Shown: piece by piece, positions 16,904-24,635 of the stretch
How the letters are laid out: the number at the start of each line of letters is the position of its first letter
How positions within the stretch are numbered: position 1 is the first letter of the stretch
Assembly (NCBI GenBank): GCA_903881475.1
Contig: CAIRTK010000046.1
Coordinates: 1-34,500 of the forward strand
Length of the DNA stretch: 34,500 bases
Source of the DNA: an uncultured Opitutia bacterium
GTDB taxonomy: Bacteria > Verrucomicrobiota > Verrucomicrobiia > Opitutales > Opitutaceae
Reading direction: 5' to 3'
Translations under genes and position numbers: made by a program
Notes under the pieces: generated by a model
What the model was told of the DNA's origin: nothing
Databases searched by the model: none
What the model saw: only the letters and a program-made list of their open reading frames with translations

Positions 16904-19189
16904 CTACAACGGCCGGCAACGGAACGTCGTTCGCAGGTCAAACACCGTGGCCTGGTTCAAGCGGCAATCCAGGTGCCACACGGGCTGCAGACGAAAATCA
17001 ACCGAGTCCTCCCGCTGCGTGATCGCATCGGCCCAGGGCGCCTGCAGCGTGAGCTCCCATCCTTCCACCCTCAGGACCGCCTCGCAGCCGCGAATCTCCC
17101 ACGGTCCGCGCGTCTGTAGGTTGAAGGCGAGCGCGGAAGGGTGCAGCAGTTCACCGCGGTCGATCACGTGAAACTCCTCGACCGTGTCGGCCACGAGCTC
17201 GCGCACGCAGGCTTTCATCACCCCGCGCCAGACATGGGTGACGTCAATCCGCGCCCGCAGCCGGTGCGCGTCGCCTTCGCCCGCCGGGATCACCGCGTCG
17301 ATCAACCCGGCCTGGTTCGCATACACGCCATCCGCCGAGACCGGCGTGAGCGTATTGTGCAGCTCCGTGCGCTTGAGCGTGTAGGAGCGCACGTCCTCGT
17401 AGCGCACCTGCCCGCGGTCGAGCAGCACCGGCACGCGGTCGAGCTCGAGCAGGAACGAGCCCTTGTCAAAGTGCGTGTGGGACGCGCGGGCCTTGGCGCC
17501 GACCACGTGGAGCCGCACCGACCGGCCGGCCGGCGTGCGCCGCAGGCTCGTGAGATGGCCCGTCTGCGGCAGAATCGCAAAGGTCGGCACGATCGTCTCC
17601 GGCGGCGCCAGCTGCGCGGGGCCCGCGATGAAGGCAAACACGCCCTCGACAAAATACTGGTCGAAGTAGCCGGCCGGCCGGCGCCGCATCAGGCAGGCCG
17701 CCGCCACCCGGGCATAGGCCTGATCCGGGAAAATCGCCGCCAGCAGCGGAATCGTGTCGCCCGCGGCCAGGTCGGTCGTGTTGTCCCCCTCCGTCAGCAC
17801 CCGCCCAGGCTCCACCGCCGACAGCGCCGCCACGAAACCGGCGGTCCGGCTGAAATGCATCGGCAGGAGCGCCTTCATCTCCACCCTGCGGGCGCGGGCA
17901 TACGCCAGCAAGCCCGGCAGGACGGCCTGCAGGGTAATCGAAAAATACCCCAGGCCCTCGTCCGTGCCGCCATCGGCGAGAATGTAGTTTTCCATGCCTT
18001 CGCGCATGTCCGCCAGGGCCTGTTCGGTGTGCGGCCGCATCCGGGGCCAGACGGTTTCGAGGTAAAGTCCGCCCAGCAGCCGCGCGCGGCAAAACCACGG
18101 GCCCTGGTTGATCGCATAGACGTACTCCCACTTCATCATGTCACGCTCGACCACGGCCATGCCCTTGTCCCAGAGCGCCTGCTGCGCCAGCGCCCGGGCG
18201 CGCGGCGTGAGGGCAAAATCGTACCAGTCGAGCAGCAGCGCTGCCGCCGTGGCCGCCATCTCCTCCATGAAGCAGCGCTGGTCCCAGACGCTGCCGCGCA
18301 CGCGGCTCTCCGCCGACTGCGCCCACGAGGTCGTGTGCACGAGGCACATCAGGTAGCGCAGGGCATGGAAGCCCATCGCCCGGTCGCCGTTCACCAGCCC
18401 GACGAACCCGAGGACCAGCGGCTCCGAAAAATACGACTCCCGGCCGGCCTCGCGCGCCCGGATGTAGCGCGTGTCCGTCCACGGCAGGTAATCGCCGATG
18501 TCGTCCTCCGGCCGCCGCGTCAGGAATTGCCGCGCGTGCTCCTCAAGCAGCTGCCAGGACGCCTCCCAGTACGGCGCGGTGCACTTGAGCCGCAGCGCCG
18601 GCAGGTCGGCCGCGCTGAACAGGAGGCCGCGGGCCAGCTTCACCTCCGGCCAGGTTTCCGGCGGCAGGATCAGGCCCTCCCACCGGCCATCATAGCAGGG
18701 ACGCGCCGCCGCCAGTTCCGCGACGAGCGCGGCCTGCGCCACGCCCCACCATTGCAGGCTGATCAGGACGGGATCAGTGCCTAGCGCGCTGAAGGTAACC
18801 CGCACCGCCTCGATGGGCCGCGCGCCCATCGTCCGCGTGATTTCATCTCGACCGCCCACGCCGGTGACCGCCGCGCCCAGGGGCGTCCATTGCCCCGCAC
18901 GGCGGGCCTCAAAGCTCGCGCTCACGTGCCGCGGCACCACCTGGCAGAAGACAAATTGGTCGAAGCGCTCCGGCAGTCCGTCCAACGGAAGCTCGAGGCG
19001 CGCCGCGACGGTGCCGCCGGGTGCCGTCTCCCAGCTGAGCTTCGTGCCATCCCAGCCAAACACCCGCTTCAGTCCCACCGCCGTGCCCGGCTCCAATCGG
19101 AACGGCAGCTGTTCCGCGATCGCGGGATCGTTGAACGGCGCGAACATCGCTTCCGCCGGGGTGAGCTCGAACAGTTGAGTCGAAGACAT
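16904..19189 (-). CDS. Heparinase II/III-like protein with N-terminal accessory domain
   Basis: A 761-residue protein. Residues about 10-160 look like a discoidin/carbohydrate-binding type beta domain (LSWETAPGGTVAARLELPL, FEARRAGQWTPLG). An alpha/alpha toroid follows (LLFSAADLPALRLKCTAPYW near 190 to about 500), then the heparinase-type beta-sandwich with SHTHFDKGSFLLEL, placing H571, H573 and D575 at the conserved site, and VPVLLDRGQVRYED. It is predicted to degrade acidic polysaccharide, but no signal peptide is visible after ATG 19189, so location is uncertain. A GC-rich hairpin followed by TTTT lies against this start; an alternative ATG at 19147 (residue 15) has a weak upstream GGCGGAAG. 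Downstream on the same strand of the dioxygenase pair, about 205 bases away. Confidence 0.84.
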   Translation of the reverse strand: MSSTQLFELTPAEAMFAPFNDPAIAEQLPFRLEPGTAVGLKRVFGWDGTKLSWETAPGGTVAARLELPLDGLPERFDQFVFCQVVPRHVSASFEARRAGQWTPLGAAVTGVGGRDEITRTMGARPIEAVRVTFSALGTDPVLISLQWWGVAQAALVAELAAARPCYDGRWEGLILPPETWPEVKLARGLLFSAADLPALRLKCTAPYWEASWQLLEEHARQFLTRRPEDDIGDYLPWTDTRYIRAREAGRESYFSEPLVLGFVGLVNGDRAMGFHALRYLMCLVHTTSWAQSAESRVRGSVWDQRCFMEEMAATAAALLLDWYDFALTPRARALAQQALWDKGMAVVERDMMKWEYVYAINQGPWFCRARLLGGLYLETVWPRMRPHTEQALADMREGMENYILADGGTDEGLGYFSITLQAVLPGLLAYARARRVEMKALLPMHFSRTAGFVAALSAVEPGRVLTEGDNTTDLAAGDTIPLLAAIFPDQAYARVAAACLMRRRPAGYFDQYFVEGVFAFIAGPAQLAPPETIVPTFAILPQTGHLTSLRRTPAGRSVRLHVVGAKARASHTHFDKGSFLLELDRVPVLLDRGQVRYEDVRSYTLKRTELHNTLTPVSADGVYANQAGLIDAVIPAGEGDAHRLRARIDVTHVWRGVMKACVRELVADTVEEFHVIDRGELLHPSALAFNLQTRGPWEIRGCEAVLRVEGWELTLQAPWADAITQREDSVDFRLQPVWHLDCRLNQATVFDLRTTFRCRPL

Positions 19190-19193
19190 AAAA

Positions 19194-19211
19194 GCCGGCG
19201 CAAGCGCCGGC
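19194..19211 (-). promoter_or_regulatory. GC-rich hairpin with T-run abutting the heparinase-like start codon
   Basis: On the minus strand, GCCGGCG and CGCCGGC pair around a CTTG loop, followed at once by TTTT and the ATG at 19189. The hairpin occupies the place where a ribosome binding site would be and resembles a short intrinsic terminator. It could end transcripts from the upstream dioxygenase gene or limit translation of the heparinase-like gene. It is a sequence observation only. Confidence 0.5.
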
Positions 19212-19213
19212 AA

Positions 19214-19372
19214 AGTTGGGAGTTCGGAGATCGGAGTTGGAATACTCCGGCCAGTCAAGAATCGCGGGTCGAAGCGCCACGAACTACAAACGCGACGCGC
19301 TGAGGTAATGGGTAAGGAACGACAGCGCAGGGAGGGTATTCCATCTCCCAACTACCTTCCCCCAACTTCCAG
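19214..19372. repeat. Imperfect inverted repeat of the GGAGTTGGAATAC class, copy 1
   Basis: Left arm includes AGTTGGGAGTT and GGAGTTGGAATACTCC. Right arm includes GGTATTCCATCTCCCAACT and CCCCCAACTTCC. Arms are about 35-40 bases and imperfect, with a loop of about 80 bases. A second copy is at 24539-24615. It fills most of the spacer between the dioxygenase stop and the heparinase-like start. Confidence 0.65.
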
Positions 19373-19394
19373 TGTAAGCGGACCGGAGGTTTGC

Positions 19395-20216
19395 TTACGC
19401 TTTGCCCGCTTCTTCGTTGCTGACCGGCTTGAAATTCGGGCGGCCGTAACGCTGCGTCGGGATCGGGCCGTAGGGGTTGAGCTTGAACTCATCCACGCCG
19501 CGGCAGAGGTAGACCTTGAAGTTCGGGTTCACCGACAGGTCGTTCTTCACATTCGTGCCCGAATAGCGGATCGTCAGCCCGGCGCGGCGGCGGTCGGAGG
19601 GGTTCGCCGGCGAGCCGTGGATTGCGCGGTCGTCGTGCAGCGAGCACTCGCCGGCCTTCAGCCGGAACTGCACCGCGGAATCGGCATTGAAGTCGGAGCC
19701 GTCCTCCAGCTCGAGCGTCAGCACGGACGAGGTCTGGGTGGAGCGCTTGTGCTTGATGATGCCGCCGCGGTGCGAGCCGGGAAGCAGCTTCATGCCGCCG
19801 TTGACCTCGTCGACGTCGTCGAACGCGAGCCAGACCGTGACGGAATTGTGCGGCGCCATCGGCCAGTAATACGCGTCCTGGTGCCAGCCGACGGTGGAGG
19901 AGTTGTGCGGCTCCTTGATGAAGAAGTTGCTCGCCCAGAAATAGAAGTTGGCCCCGAGGATGCCCTCGACGAGGTCGAGGATCTTCGGGTTCATCGCGAT
20001 CTCGTAAAGGTAGGTGCTGGTCTCGTGCCACTCCCGGATGTCCTTGGAGGACTCGCCCGGCTTGAGCAGCGCGAGCAGGTTCGGCAGCTCGGCATTGATC
20101 TTCGCCATCTCCGCCTTGGTGTAGATCGGCGGCAGGCCGAGGAGATAGCCGTTCTCGTGGTAGAATTTCTTCTGCTCTTCGGTCAGGTGGTAGGGATTGG
20201 TCAGGGTGGCGTTCAT
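19395..20216 (-). CDS. Phytanoyl-CoA dioxygenase-family (PhyH) oxygenase, paralogue 1
   Basis: A 273-residue non-haem iron, 2-oxoglutarate-dependent oxygenase. The facial triad is visible: H112 and D114 in WHQDAYYW, and H200 in DRAIHGSPANPSDRR; arginines after it (209-216, in RRAGLTIRYS) can bind the 2-oxoglutarate carboxylate. Between them is the family's VNGGMKLLPGSHRGG segment. Such enzymes hydroxylate small molecules; the substrate is unknown, and the phytanoyl-CoA label should not be taken literally. It is roughly 70% similar by eye to the gene at 20316-21113, directly upstream on the same strand, so the pair is a tandem duplication. A perfect 18-base inverted repeat lies between the two. 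The start ATG 20216 is followed immediately by conserved sequence (LTEEQKKFYHENGYLLG). Confidence 0.92.
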   Translation of the reverse strand: MNATLTNPYHLTEEQKKFYHENGYLLGLPPIYTKAEMAKINAELPNLLALLKPGESSKDIREWHETSTYLYEIAMNPKILDLVEGILGANFYFWASNFFIKEPHNSSTVGWHQDAYYWPMAPHNSVTVWLAFDDVDEVNGGMKLLPGSHRGGIIKHKRSTQTSSVLTLELEDGSDFNADSAVQFRLKAGECSLHDDRAIHGSPANPSDRRRAGLTIRYSGTNVKNDLSVNPNFKVYLCRGVDEFKLNPYGPIPTQRYGRPNFKPVSNEEAGKA

Positions 20217-20235
20217 AGGATTGAAAGTAAGTCTA

Positions 20236-20308
20236 CCCGCGAATGACGCGAATCTGCGCGAATGAATTCAGCTGGTCATCATTCGTTTGAATTCGCGTCA
20301 TTCGCGGG
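20236..20308. repeat. Inverted repeat between the dioxygenase paralogues
   Basis: The arm CCCGCGAATGACGCGAAT (20236-20253) is matched exactly by its complement at 20291-20308, with a loop of about 37 bases. The position between two same-strand genes would let it act as an attenuator or processing site. Confidence 0.85.
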
Positions 20309-20315
20309 CAAAAAA

Positions 20316-21113
20316 TCACGCGACCCGGTCGACGCGGCGATAGTCCTTCCGGCCGTAGCGCGCGGTCGGCGCCGGGGCGTAGGGCGTGTGGCCGTAGGTG
20401 TCGGTGCCGCGGCAGAGATGGGCGACAAAGTCCGGGCTGACCTTGAGGTCGGCCTTCACGTTCGTGCCCGAGTAGCGGATCGTCAGCCCGGCCCGGCGGC
20501 GGTCCGAGGGATTCGCCTGCGAGCCGTGGATGGCCTTGTCGTTGTGCATCGAGATCTCGCCGGCCTTCAGCCGGAACTGCACCGCAGTGTTAACATCGAA
20601 CGTGCCCTGCTCGAGCTCGAGCTGGATGATGGAATTGGCGTCGTCCTTGTGCCGGTGCTTGATCAGCCCGCCGAGGTGCGAGCCGGGGATCAGCTTCATG
20701 CCGCCATTCTCCTCGTCGACATCGTCGAAGGCGAGCCAGACGGTGACCGTGTTGAAGGGCGCGAGCGGCCAGTAATACGCGTCCTGATGCCACGGCACCG
20801 TGCCGGGGCTGTGGGGGGCCTTGATGAAGAAATGGCTGCCCCAGACGTAGAAATCCGGCCCGAGGATGCCCTCGACGAGGTCGAGGATCCGGGGGTTCAT
20901 CACGATCTCATACAGGTAGGTGCTGGTGTGATGCCATTCGCGCATCTCATTCGTCGTCTCGCCCGGCTTGAGGAACGCCAGCAGGCTGGGTAGCTCGGCA
21001 TTGATCCGGGCCATTTCCGCCGGCGTGAAAATGGGCGGCAGCCCCAGCAGGTAGCCCTGGTCGTGATAGAATTTTTGCTGGGCCGGGGTCAGGCGGGCGG
21101 GAGGGACGGTCAT
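20316..21113 (-). CDS. Phytanoyl-CoA dioxygenase-family (PhyH) oxygenase, paralogue 2
   Basis: A 265-residue iron/2-oxoglutarate oxygenase that aligns with paralogue 1 along its length. The metal motif is WHQDAYYWPL with the distal histidine in DKAIHGSQANPSDRR and the arginine-bearing RRAGLTIRYSGTNVK. The N-terminus (LTPAQQKFYHDQGYLLGLPPIF) and EENGGMKLIPGSHLGG segments are shared. No signal peptide is present, so it is cytoplasmic. It is the first gene of the leftward pair and lies head to head with an AraC-type regulator across 217 bases, which makes it a likely target of that regulator. Substrate unknown. Retention of the active site in both copies argues both are functional. Confidence 0.92.
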   Translation of the reverse strand: MTVPPARLTPAQQKFYHDQGYLLGLPPIFTPAEMARINAELPSLLAFLKPGETTNEMREWHHTSTYLYEIVMNPRILDLVEGILGPDFYVWGSHFFIKAPHSPGTVPWHQDAYYWPLAPFNTVTVWLAFDDVDEENGGMKLIPGSHLGGLIKHRHKDDANSIIQLELEQGTFDVNTAVQFRLKAGEISMHNDKAIHGSQANPSDRRRAGLTIRYSGTNVKADLKVSPDFVAHLCRGTDTYGHTPYAPAPTARYGRKDYRRVDRVA

Positions 21114-21180
21114 GCGGGGTAAATTGAAAAGGTGAAGGTAGCGGGGAAAGGCGCCAACGGCGTTCAGATTTTTCGGTGGA

Positions 21181-21214
21181 AATGTATAGAATATTATGAC
21201 TCCATTAATTATGT
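21181..21214. promoter_or_regulatory. AT-rich tract in the divergent PhyH/AraC spacer, candidate promoter or operator
   Basis: About 34 bases, including ATAGAATATTATG and the near-palindrome CATTAATTATG, stand out from the GC-rich surroundings. The tract is about 70 bases upstream of the dioxygenase start and about 120 from the AraC start. It is the best candidate for promoter elements or a regulator site in this spacer, but no clear -35/-10 pair was fixed. Confidence 0.35.
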
Positions 21215-21231
21215 GAACCCTGAAGCCCGCC

Positions 21232-21323
21232 AGTCATGCTGCACGAAGTGAAGCATTCATTGAGAGTCCGCCACCGGTTTTCTCGCCGCCCAGCTAGGTT
21301 CTTCGCTGCGCTCAAAGTGACCA
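21232..21323. repeat. Degenerate inverted repeat of the TCATTCTGAGCG class, copy 2
   Basis: Left arm GTCATGCTGCACGAAGTG and right arm TTCTTCGCTGCGCTCAAAG with following GTGAC are decayed relatives of the arms at 16805-16892. This copy ends just before the AraC start codon, so it lies in that gene's leader. Confidence 0.55.
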
Positions 21324-21330
21324 ATCGCCC

Positions 21331-22230
21331 ATGAAGGTCCTCCGCGATCCCCAGATCATCAGCGGTTTCGTGTATGAGAACCCGGTCGACGACCTGCCGG
21401 CCCTGACCCATTGCGGCGAGGCGCTCTGCTGCCGGGGCCACCACCGCAAGCCGCATTCCCACCCGGCCTTCGAGTTCCTCTACCTGGCCCGCGGCCAGGC
21501 CACGTGGCGGGCGGACGGCGAGGTGACGACGCAGGGCATGGGCGACGTGTACATTGCCTATCCCGGCGAGAAGCACGGCACCGGTCCGGTGCCCAATCCC
21601 GAGAACCACCATCTCTGGGCCGGGCTGAAGCTCGACCGCCTCGGGCCGAACGCCCGGCAATTGGCCGCCGAACTGCGCCGTCACCGCGTGCGGGCGCTGA
21701 CCGGCTGCCCGGAGCTCGAGCCCGTGCTGCGCGGCCTGGTGGCCCAGGTGGTGGCCAACCACCCGCAGCGCCGGCAGGCGATCCTCTCGTACCTCGAGCT
21801 GTTCATCACGCTGCTGCGGCAGCGCCTCGAGTCAGGCGAGCGGCGGCTGCCGGCCCCCACCGCCCTGCCCTATTCCCACGCGGTGCAGCGCGCCGTCGCG
21901 TACATGGAGCAGCAGCTCGACCGGCGGCTCCCGCTGCGCGACCTGGCCGCCATGGCGACGGCGCGGAGCGTGCCGCATTTCTGCGCGCAGTTTCGCCGCG
22001 AGGTGGGCGTGAGTCCCGCGGCCTACCATCTCCAGCTGCGCCTCGGGGCCGCCCGCCTGACCCTCCGGCAACCAGGCTTCGACGTCACCAAGGCCGCGCT
22101 CCAGCACGGCTTCAGCTCGTCGCAGCACTTCAGCACGCTGTTCCGCCGCGCCTACGGTGTCACGCCGCGCGACTGGCGGGCGGGGACACGCCCGCCTTTA
22201 GACCCGCCACAAGCAAAGGCCGGAAGGTAG
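21331..22230 (+). CDS. AraC-family transcriptional regulator
   Basis: A 299-residue regulator. Residues about 20-100 form a cupin-like sensor (HHRKPHSHPAFEFLYLARG, then GDVYIAYPGEKHG). Residues about 185-290 carry the two helix-turn-helix motifs of the AraC family (LPLRDLAAMATARSVPHFC and VTKAALQHGFSSSQHFSTLF, ending RRAYGVTPRDWRAG). AraC proteins with this cupin usually sense a small ligand, often a sugar. It is divergent from the two dioxygenase genes, suggesting it controls them and perhaps the heparinase-like gene beyond. The stop codon TAG (22228-22230) is part of the GGTAG foot of the palindrome starting at 22226, so insertion of the repeat probably set the present C-terminus. Confidence 0.93.
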   Translation: MKVLRDPQIISGFVYENPVDDLPALTHCGEALCCRGHHRKPHSHPAFEFLYLARGQATWRADGEVTTQGMGDVYIAYPGEKHGTGPVPNPENHHLWAGLKLDRLGPNARQLAAELRRHRVRALTGCPELEPVLRGLVAQVVANHPQRRQAILSYLELFITLLRQRLESGERRLPAPTALPYSHAVQRAVAYMEQQLDRRLPLRDLAAMATARSVPHFCAQFRREVGVSPAAYHLQLRLGAARLTLRQPGFDVTKAALQHGFSSSQHFSTLFRRAYGVTPRDWRAGTRPPLDPPQAKAGR

Positions 22231-22296
22231 GTCGAATCCTCCGGATGAGCCGAACTCGGACGGCGATAACGGCTCATCCGGAGGATTCGCCCTACT
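22226..22296. repeat. REP-like inverted pair, class 1, copy D
   Basis: Left arm GGTAGGTCGAATCC, TCC, GGATGAGCC; right arm GGCTCATCC, GGA, GGATTCGCC, CTAC. The arms match copy E (26211-26281) almost exactly. The element overlaps the last codons of the AraC gene and ends 12 bases before the stop of the convergent dioxygenase gene at 22309. Confidence 0.88.
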
Positions 22297-22308
22297 CCAA
22301 GGCCGCCC

Positions 22309-23370
22309 TCAGGCTTTGGCCGCCGGCGCCGTGGCGCGGTTCGGCCAAGGCCGGATCGGGGCGTAGCCGCTCTTGACACCGTCGTACGTTTCGCGGCGGC
22401 GGACATACTCGCGGTAATCGGCCACCGTCGCGGGACGCTTGCGGCTCTGCACGACGAAATCGGCCTCGGGCGGATAGCAGGCAACCGTGACCTTCTCATA
22501 AAAAGCCCGATCGGCCTTACCGGCTGCGTCGATCTTCTTCGGCAGCGCCGCGACATTGTTCGGTACGTCGGCCGACTGGTAGCGCAGGTCGATGCTCCAC
22601 CGCACGTGGTCGGAGTAATTCGGCGTGGAGCAGTGGGGCGTGATATTGGTCATGAACACCACGCCGCCGCGCGGGCAGGCGGCGGTGATGGCCTGGCGCG
22701 GGTCGGAGGGCAGGTTCTCGTCCTGGATGACCAGAAAACCCGCGTTGCCGCCCGTGTGATGCTCGACCACGGGGCCGCGGTGGGTCCGCGGGAGGATCTG
22801 CATGCAGCCGTTCTCGGCGGTGGCATCAACCAGGGGCACCCAGCACGTGATGATGAGGTGGTCATCGCACGAGGCGGCGAAATAGCCGCTGTCCTGGTGC
22901 CACGGCACCACGCCGCGGCCGATATTGGGCAGCTTGGGCCGGATGCGGTAAACCGACGAAGCGACGACCTCCTCCGTCCCCAGCAGCGACGAAACCTTCG
23001 CGAGCAGCTTCGGGTGCGTGATCACGTTGAACATCTCCGGCGCGCGGAATCCGCCGCTGCTGCGGCCTTCCAGCCGGCGCAGGATGGCCTCGCCGTTTTC
23101 CTTCGAATCGCGGTACAGCGCCGCCAGGCGGTGGTCGAAATCGAGGTCGGCATGCAGCTGCGTCAGCTTGCCCTCGGCCTTGAGCGCCTGGACCGCCTCC
23201 TCGATGGCTTCCGCCATCTCCTCCCGCAACGGCTCCAAGTCGGCCGGGGCGAAAACATCCGGCACGATCAGGTAGCCTTCCTCCTGGAAAAACCGCCGTT
23301 GGTGGGCAGCGAGCGGCTTCGGCTTGGAGGCGGACTTGGGGCGGGGCAACTTCGGGGTTTTCGCTTTCAT
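22309..23370 (-). CDS. Phytanoyl-CoA dioxygenase-family protein, distant third member
   Basis: A 353-residue member of the PhyH family, clearly different from the pair at 19395-21113. Iron ligands are H158 and D160 (PWHQDSGYF) and H246 (NITPHCSTPNYSDH), followed by R257/R263 (VRWSIDLRY) for 2-oxoglutarate. The segment ENGCMQILPRTHRGP is the family's loop. The N-terminal 20 residues are Lys/Pro-rich (KTPKLPRPKSASKPKP) and probably disordered. ATG 23370 is preferred over an in-frame start at 23481 because the extra residues fall in a repeat-filled spacer and look non-coding. The substrate is unknown. It converges on the AraC gene with a palindrome between them. Confidence 0.88.
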   Translation of the reverse strand: MKAKTPKLPRPKSASKPKPLAAHQRRFFQEEGYLIVPDVFAPADLEPLREEMAEAIEEAVQALKAEGKLTQLHADLDFDHRLAALYRDSKENGEAILRRLEGRSSGGFRAPEMFNVITHPKLLAKVSSLLGTEEVVASSVYRIRPKLPNIGRGVVPWHQDSGYFAASCDDHLIITCWVPLVDATAENGCMQILPRTHRGPVVEHHTGGNAGFLVIQDENLPSDPRQAITAACPRGGVVFMTNITPHCSTPNYSDHVRWSIDLRYQSADVPNNVAALPKKIDAAGKADRAFYEKVTVACYPPEADFVVQSRKRPATVADYREYVRRRETYDGVKSGYAPIRPWPNRATAPAAKA

Positions 23371-23474
23371 CGGGACCGAGCGTCGCAGTTCCGGCCGAAA
23401 ATGGCAATGGCCCGCCGTCACCTTTGTTGGTAAATAATCAGCATGCCAGAGCGGAGGAGTCCCTCCTCCGCACC

Positions 23475-23582
23475 TTGTCACTCTGAACGCAGCGAAGTCC
23501 AGCCGCCCGGGGCTGGTTCGCCATCCAGTGCGACTCGGTCAACCGGCCCAAAGAGGATTCTTCGCTCCGCTCAGAATGACAA
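23475..23582. repeat. Inverted repeat of the TCATTCTGAGCG class, copy 3
   Basis: Left arm TTGTCACTCTGAACGCAGCG (23475 onward) and right arm ending CGCTCAGAATGACAA at 23582 pair with several mismatches. The right arm matches the arms of copy 1 at 16805-16892 more closely than its own partner. Confidence 0.75.
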
Positions 23583-23638
23583 GCAGGGTCTCCGTCCGCG
23601 GCGAGGGCGCCGCGGCTTCAGCTTACGGCCCGCCGTCG

Positions 23639-23659
23639 ATGTCACGTGATACGTGACAT
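23639..23659. repeat. TGTCAC palindrome, copy 2
   Basis: Nine-base arms ATGTCACGT and ACGTGACAT around GAT. It is 57 bases upstream of the SDR start codon, a position that would also suit a regulator site. Confidence 0.7.
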
Positions 23660-23716
23660 TGATGGGTGAGGCGTCGGCACTCGACGCCGGGCGATTGGGG
23701 CCTAGCCTCGGGCGGC

Positions 23717-24532
23717 ATGGAACGGTTTGCCGGCAAGGTCGTCTGGATCACGGGGGCATCGTCGGGCATCGGCGAGGCCCTGGCCCATGCCTTTGCGCAG
23801 GAAGGCGCCCGGCTCGTGCTTTCCAGCCGGCGGGCGGATGAACTGGAGCGCGTGCGCCGTGCGCTGCCGCGGCCCGACAATCATCTCTCCCTCCCGCTCG
23901 ATCTCACCCAGAGCGACACGTTCCCTGCCTTGGTGGCGTTGGTCCTCGGAAAATTCGGCGGCATCGACGTCCTTGTGAACAATGGCGGCGTGAGCCAGCG
24001 CGCCCTGGCCGTCGAGGCCACGCTGGAAGTCGAGCGCGCGCTGATGGAGGTCAACTATTTCGGGACCGTCGGTCTCACCAAGGCGGTGCTGCCGGCCATG
24101 CTCGCGCGCCGCGCCGGCCACCTCGTCGTCATCAGCAGCGTGATGGGCTACGTCGGGACGCCGGGACGGTCCACCTACGCCGCCGCCAAGCACGCGCTGC
24201 ACGGGTATTTCGATTCATTGCGTGCCGAGGTCTGGCGGGAAGGTGTGAAGGTCACGATCATCTGCCCCGGCTATGTGCGGACGAAGGTCTCGGACAACGC
24301 GCTGGGCGCCCGAGGGGAGAAACACGGCCGGACTGACGCCACGACCGAGCGCGGCATCACGGCGGAACGGTGCGCCGCGGCGACCCTGCGGGCCGTGGCC
24401 CTCGGCCGGGAAGAAATTTCCGTCGGCGGAACCGAGACCTGGGCGATCGTGCTGAAGCGCTTTTTCCCGGGCCTGCTCTCATGGGGCGTCCGGAAAATGA
24501 AATTTTCCGGCGGATCTTCGACTCGCCCGTAA
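23717..24532 (+). CDS. Short-chain dehydrogenase/reductase
   Basis: A 271-residue classical SDR. It has the nucleotide-binding TGASSGIG near the N-terminus, NNGG at the end of strand 4 (residues about 90-95), the catalytic serine in VVISSVMG, and YAAAK with the catalytic tyrosine and lysine. The substrate loop and a basic C-terminal tail (KRFFPGLLSWGVRKMKFS) resemble the DHRS7-like branch of NAD(P)-dependent oxidoreductases. The substrate is not predictable. ATG 23717 is preferred over an in-frame start at 23666 because the Rossmann strand begins directly after it. It stands alone, convergent with the rhamnose isomerase gene and separated from it by an inverted repeat. Confidence 0.93.
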   Translation: MERFAGKVVWITGASSGIGEALAHAFAQEGARLVLSSRRADELERVRRALPRPDNHLSLPLDLTQSDTFPALVALVLGKFGGIDVLVNNGGVSQRALAVEATLEVERALMEVNYFGTVGLTKAVLPAMLARRAGHLVVISSVMGYVGTPGRSTYAAAKHALHGYFDSLRAEVWREGVKVTIICPGYVRTKVSDNALGARGEKHGRTDATTERGITAERCAAATLRAVALGREEISVGGTETWAIVLKRFFPGLLSWGVRKMKFSGGSSTRP

Positions 24533-24538
24533 GCACCA

Positions 24539-24615
24539 GGAGTTGGGAGTTGGAATACCCGAGGCAGTGTCTACCCCGGTATTCGATCTTCCAACTCCAG
24601 GCTCCAATCTCCTGC
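24539..24615. repeat. Imperfect inverted repeat of the GGAGTTGGAATAC class, copy 2
   Basis: Left arm AGGAGTTGGGAGTTGGAATA and right arm GGTATTCGATCTTCCAACTC with following GGCTCCAATCTCC are partly complementary and match copy 1 at 19214-19372. It lies between the convergent SDR and rhamnose isomerase genes, a natural terminator position. Confidence 0.65.
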
Positions 24616-24635
24616 AGCCAGCAACCGCTGGCTGC

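Larger units (their letters stand above)
23371..23716. other. Gene-free spacer holding three palindromes
   Basis: This 346-base spacer lies between the divergent starts of the third dioxygenase and the SDR gene. It holds a 9-base-pair hairpin at 23451-23471 (GCGGAGGAG, loop TCC), the long inverted repeat at 23475-23582 and the TGTCAC palindrome at 23639-23659. A short AT-rich run around 23425-23445 could carry the dioxygenase promoter. I see no gene in it. Confidence 0.7.

Noticed and set aside
17141-18784. A 547-residue open frame on the + strand opposite the heparinase-like gene
   Set aside because: Arg/His/Gln-rich composition typical of antisense frames in GC-rich DNA; no domain.
19395-21113. 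Reading the dioxygenase pair as true phytanoyl-CoA hydroxylases
   Set aside because: The family name is historical. Bacterial members act on many substrates and nothing here points to fatty acyl-CoA.
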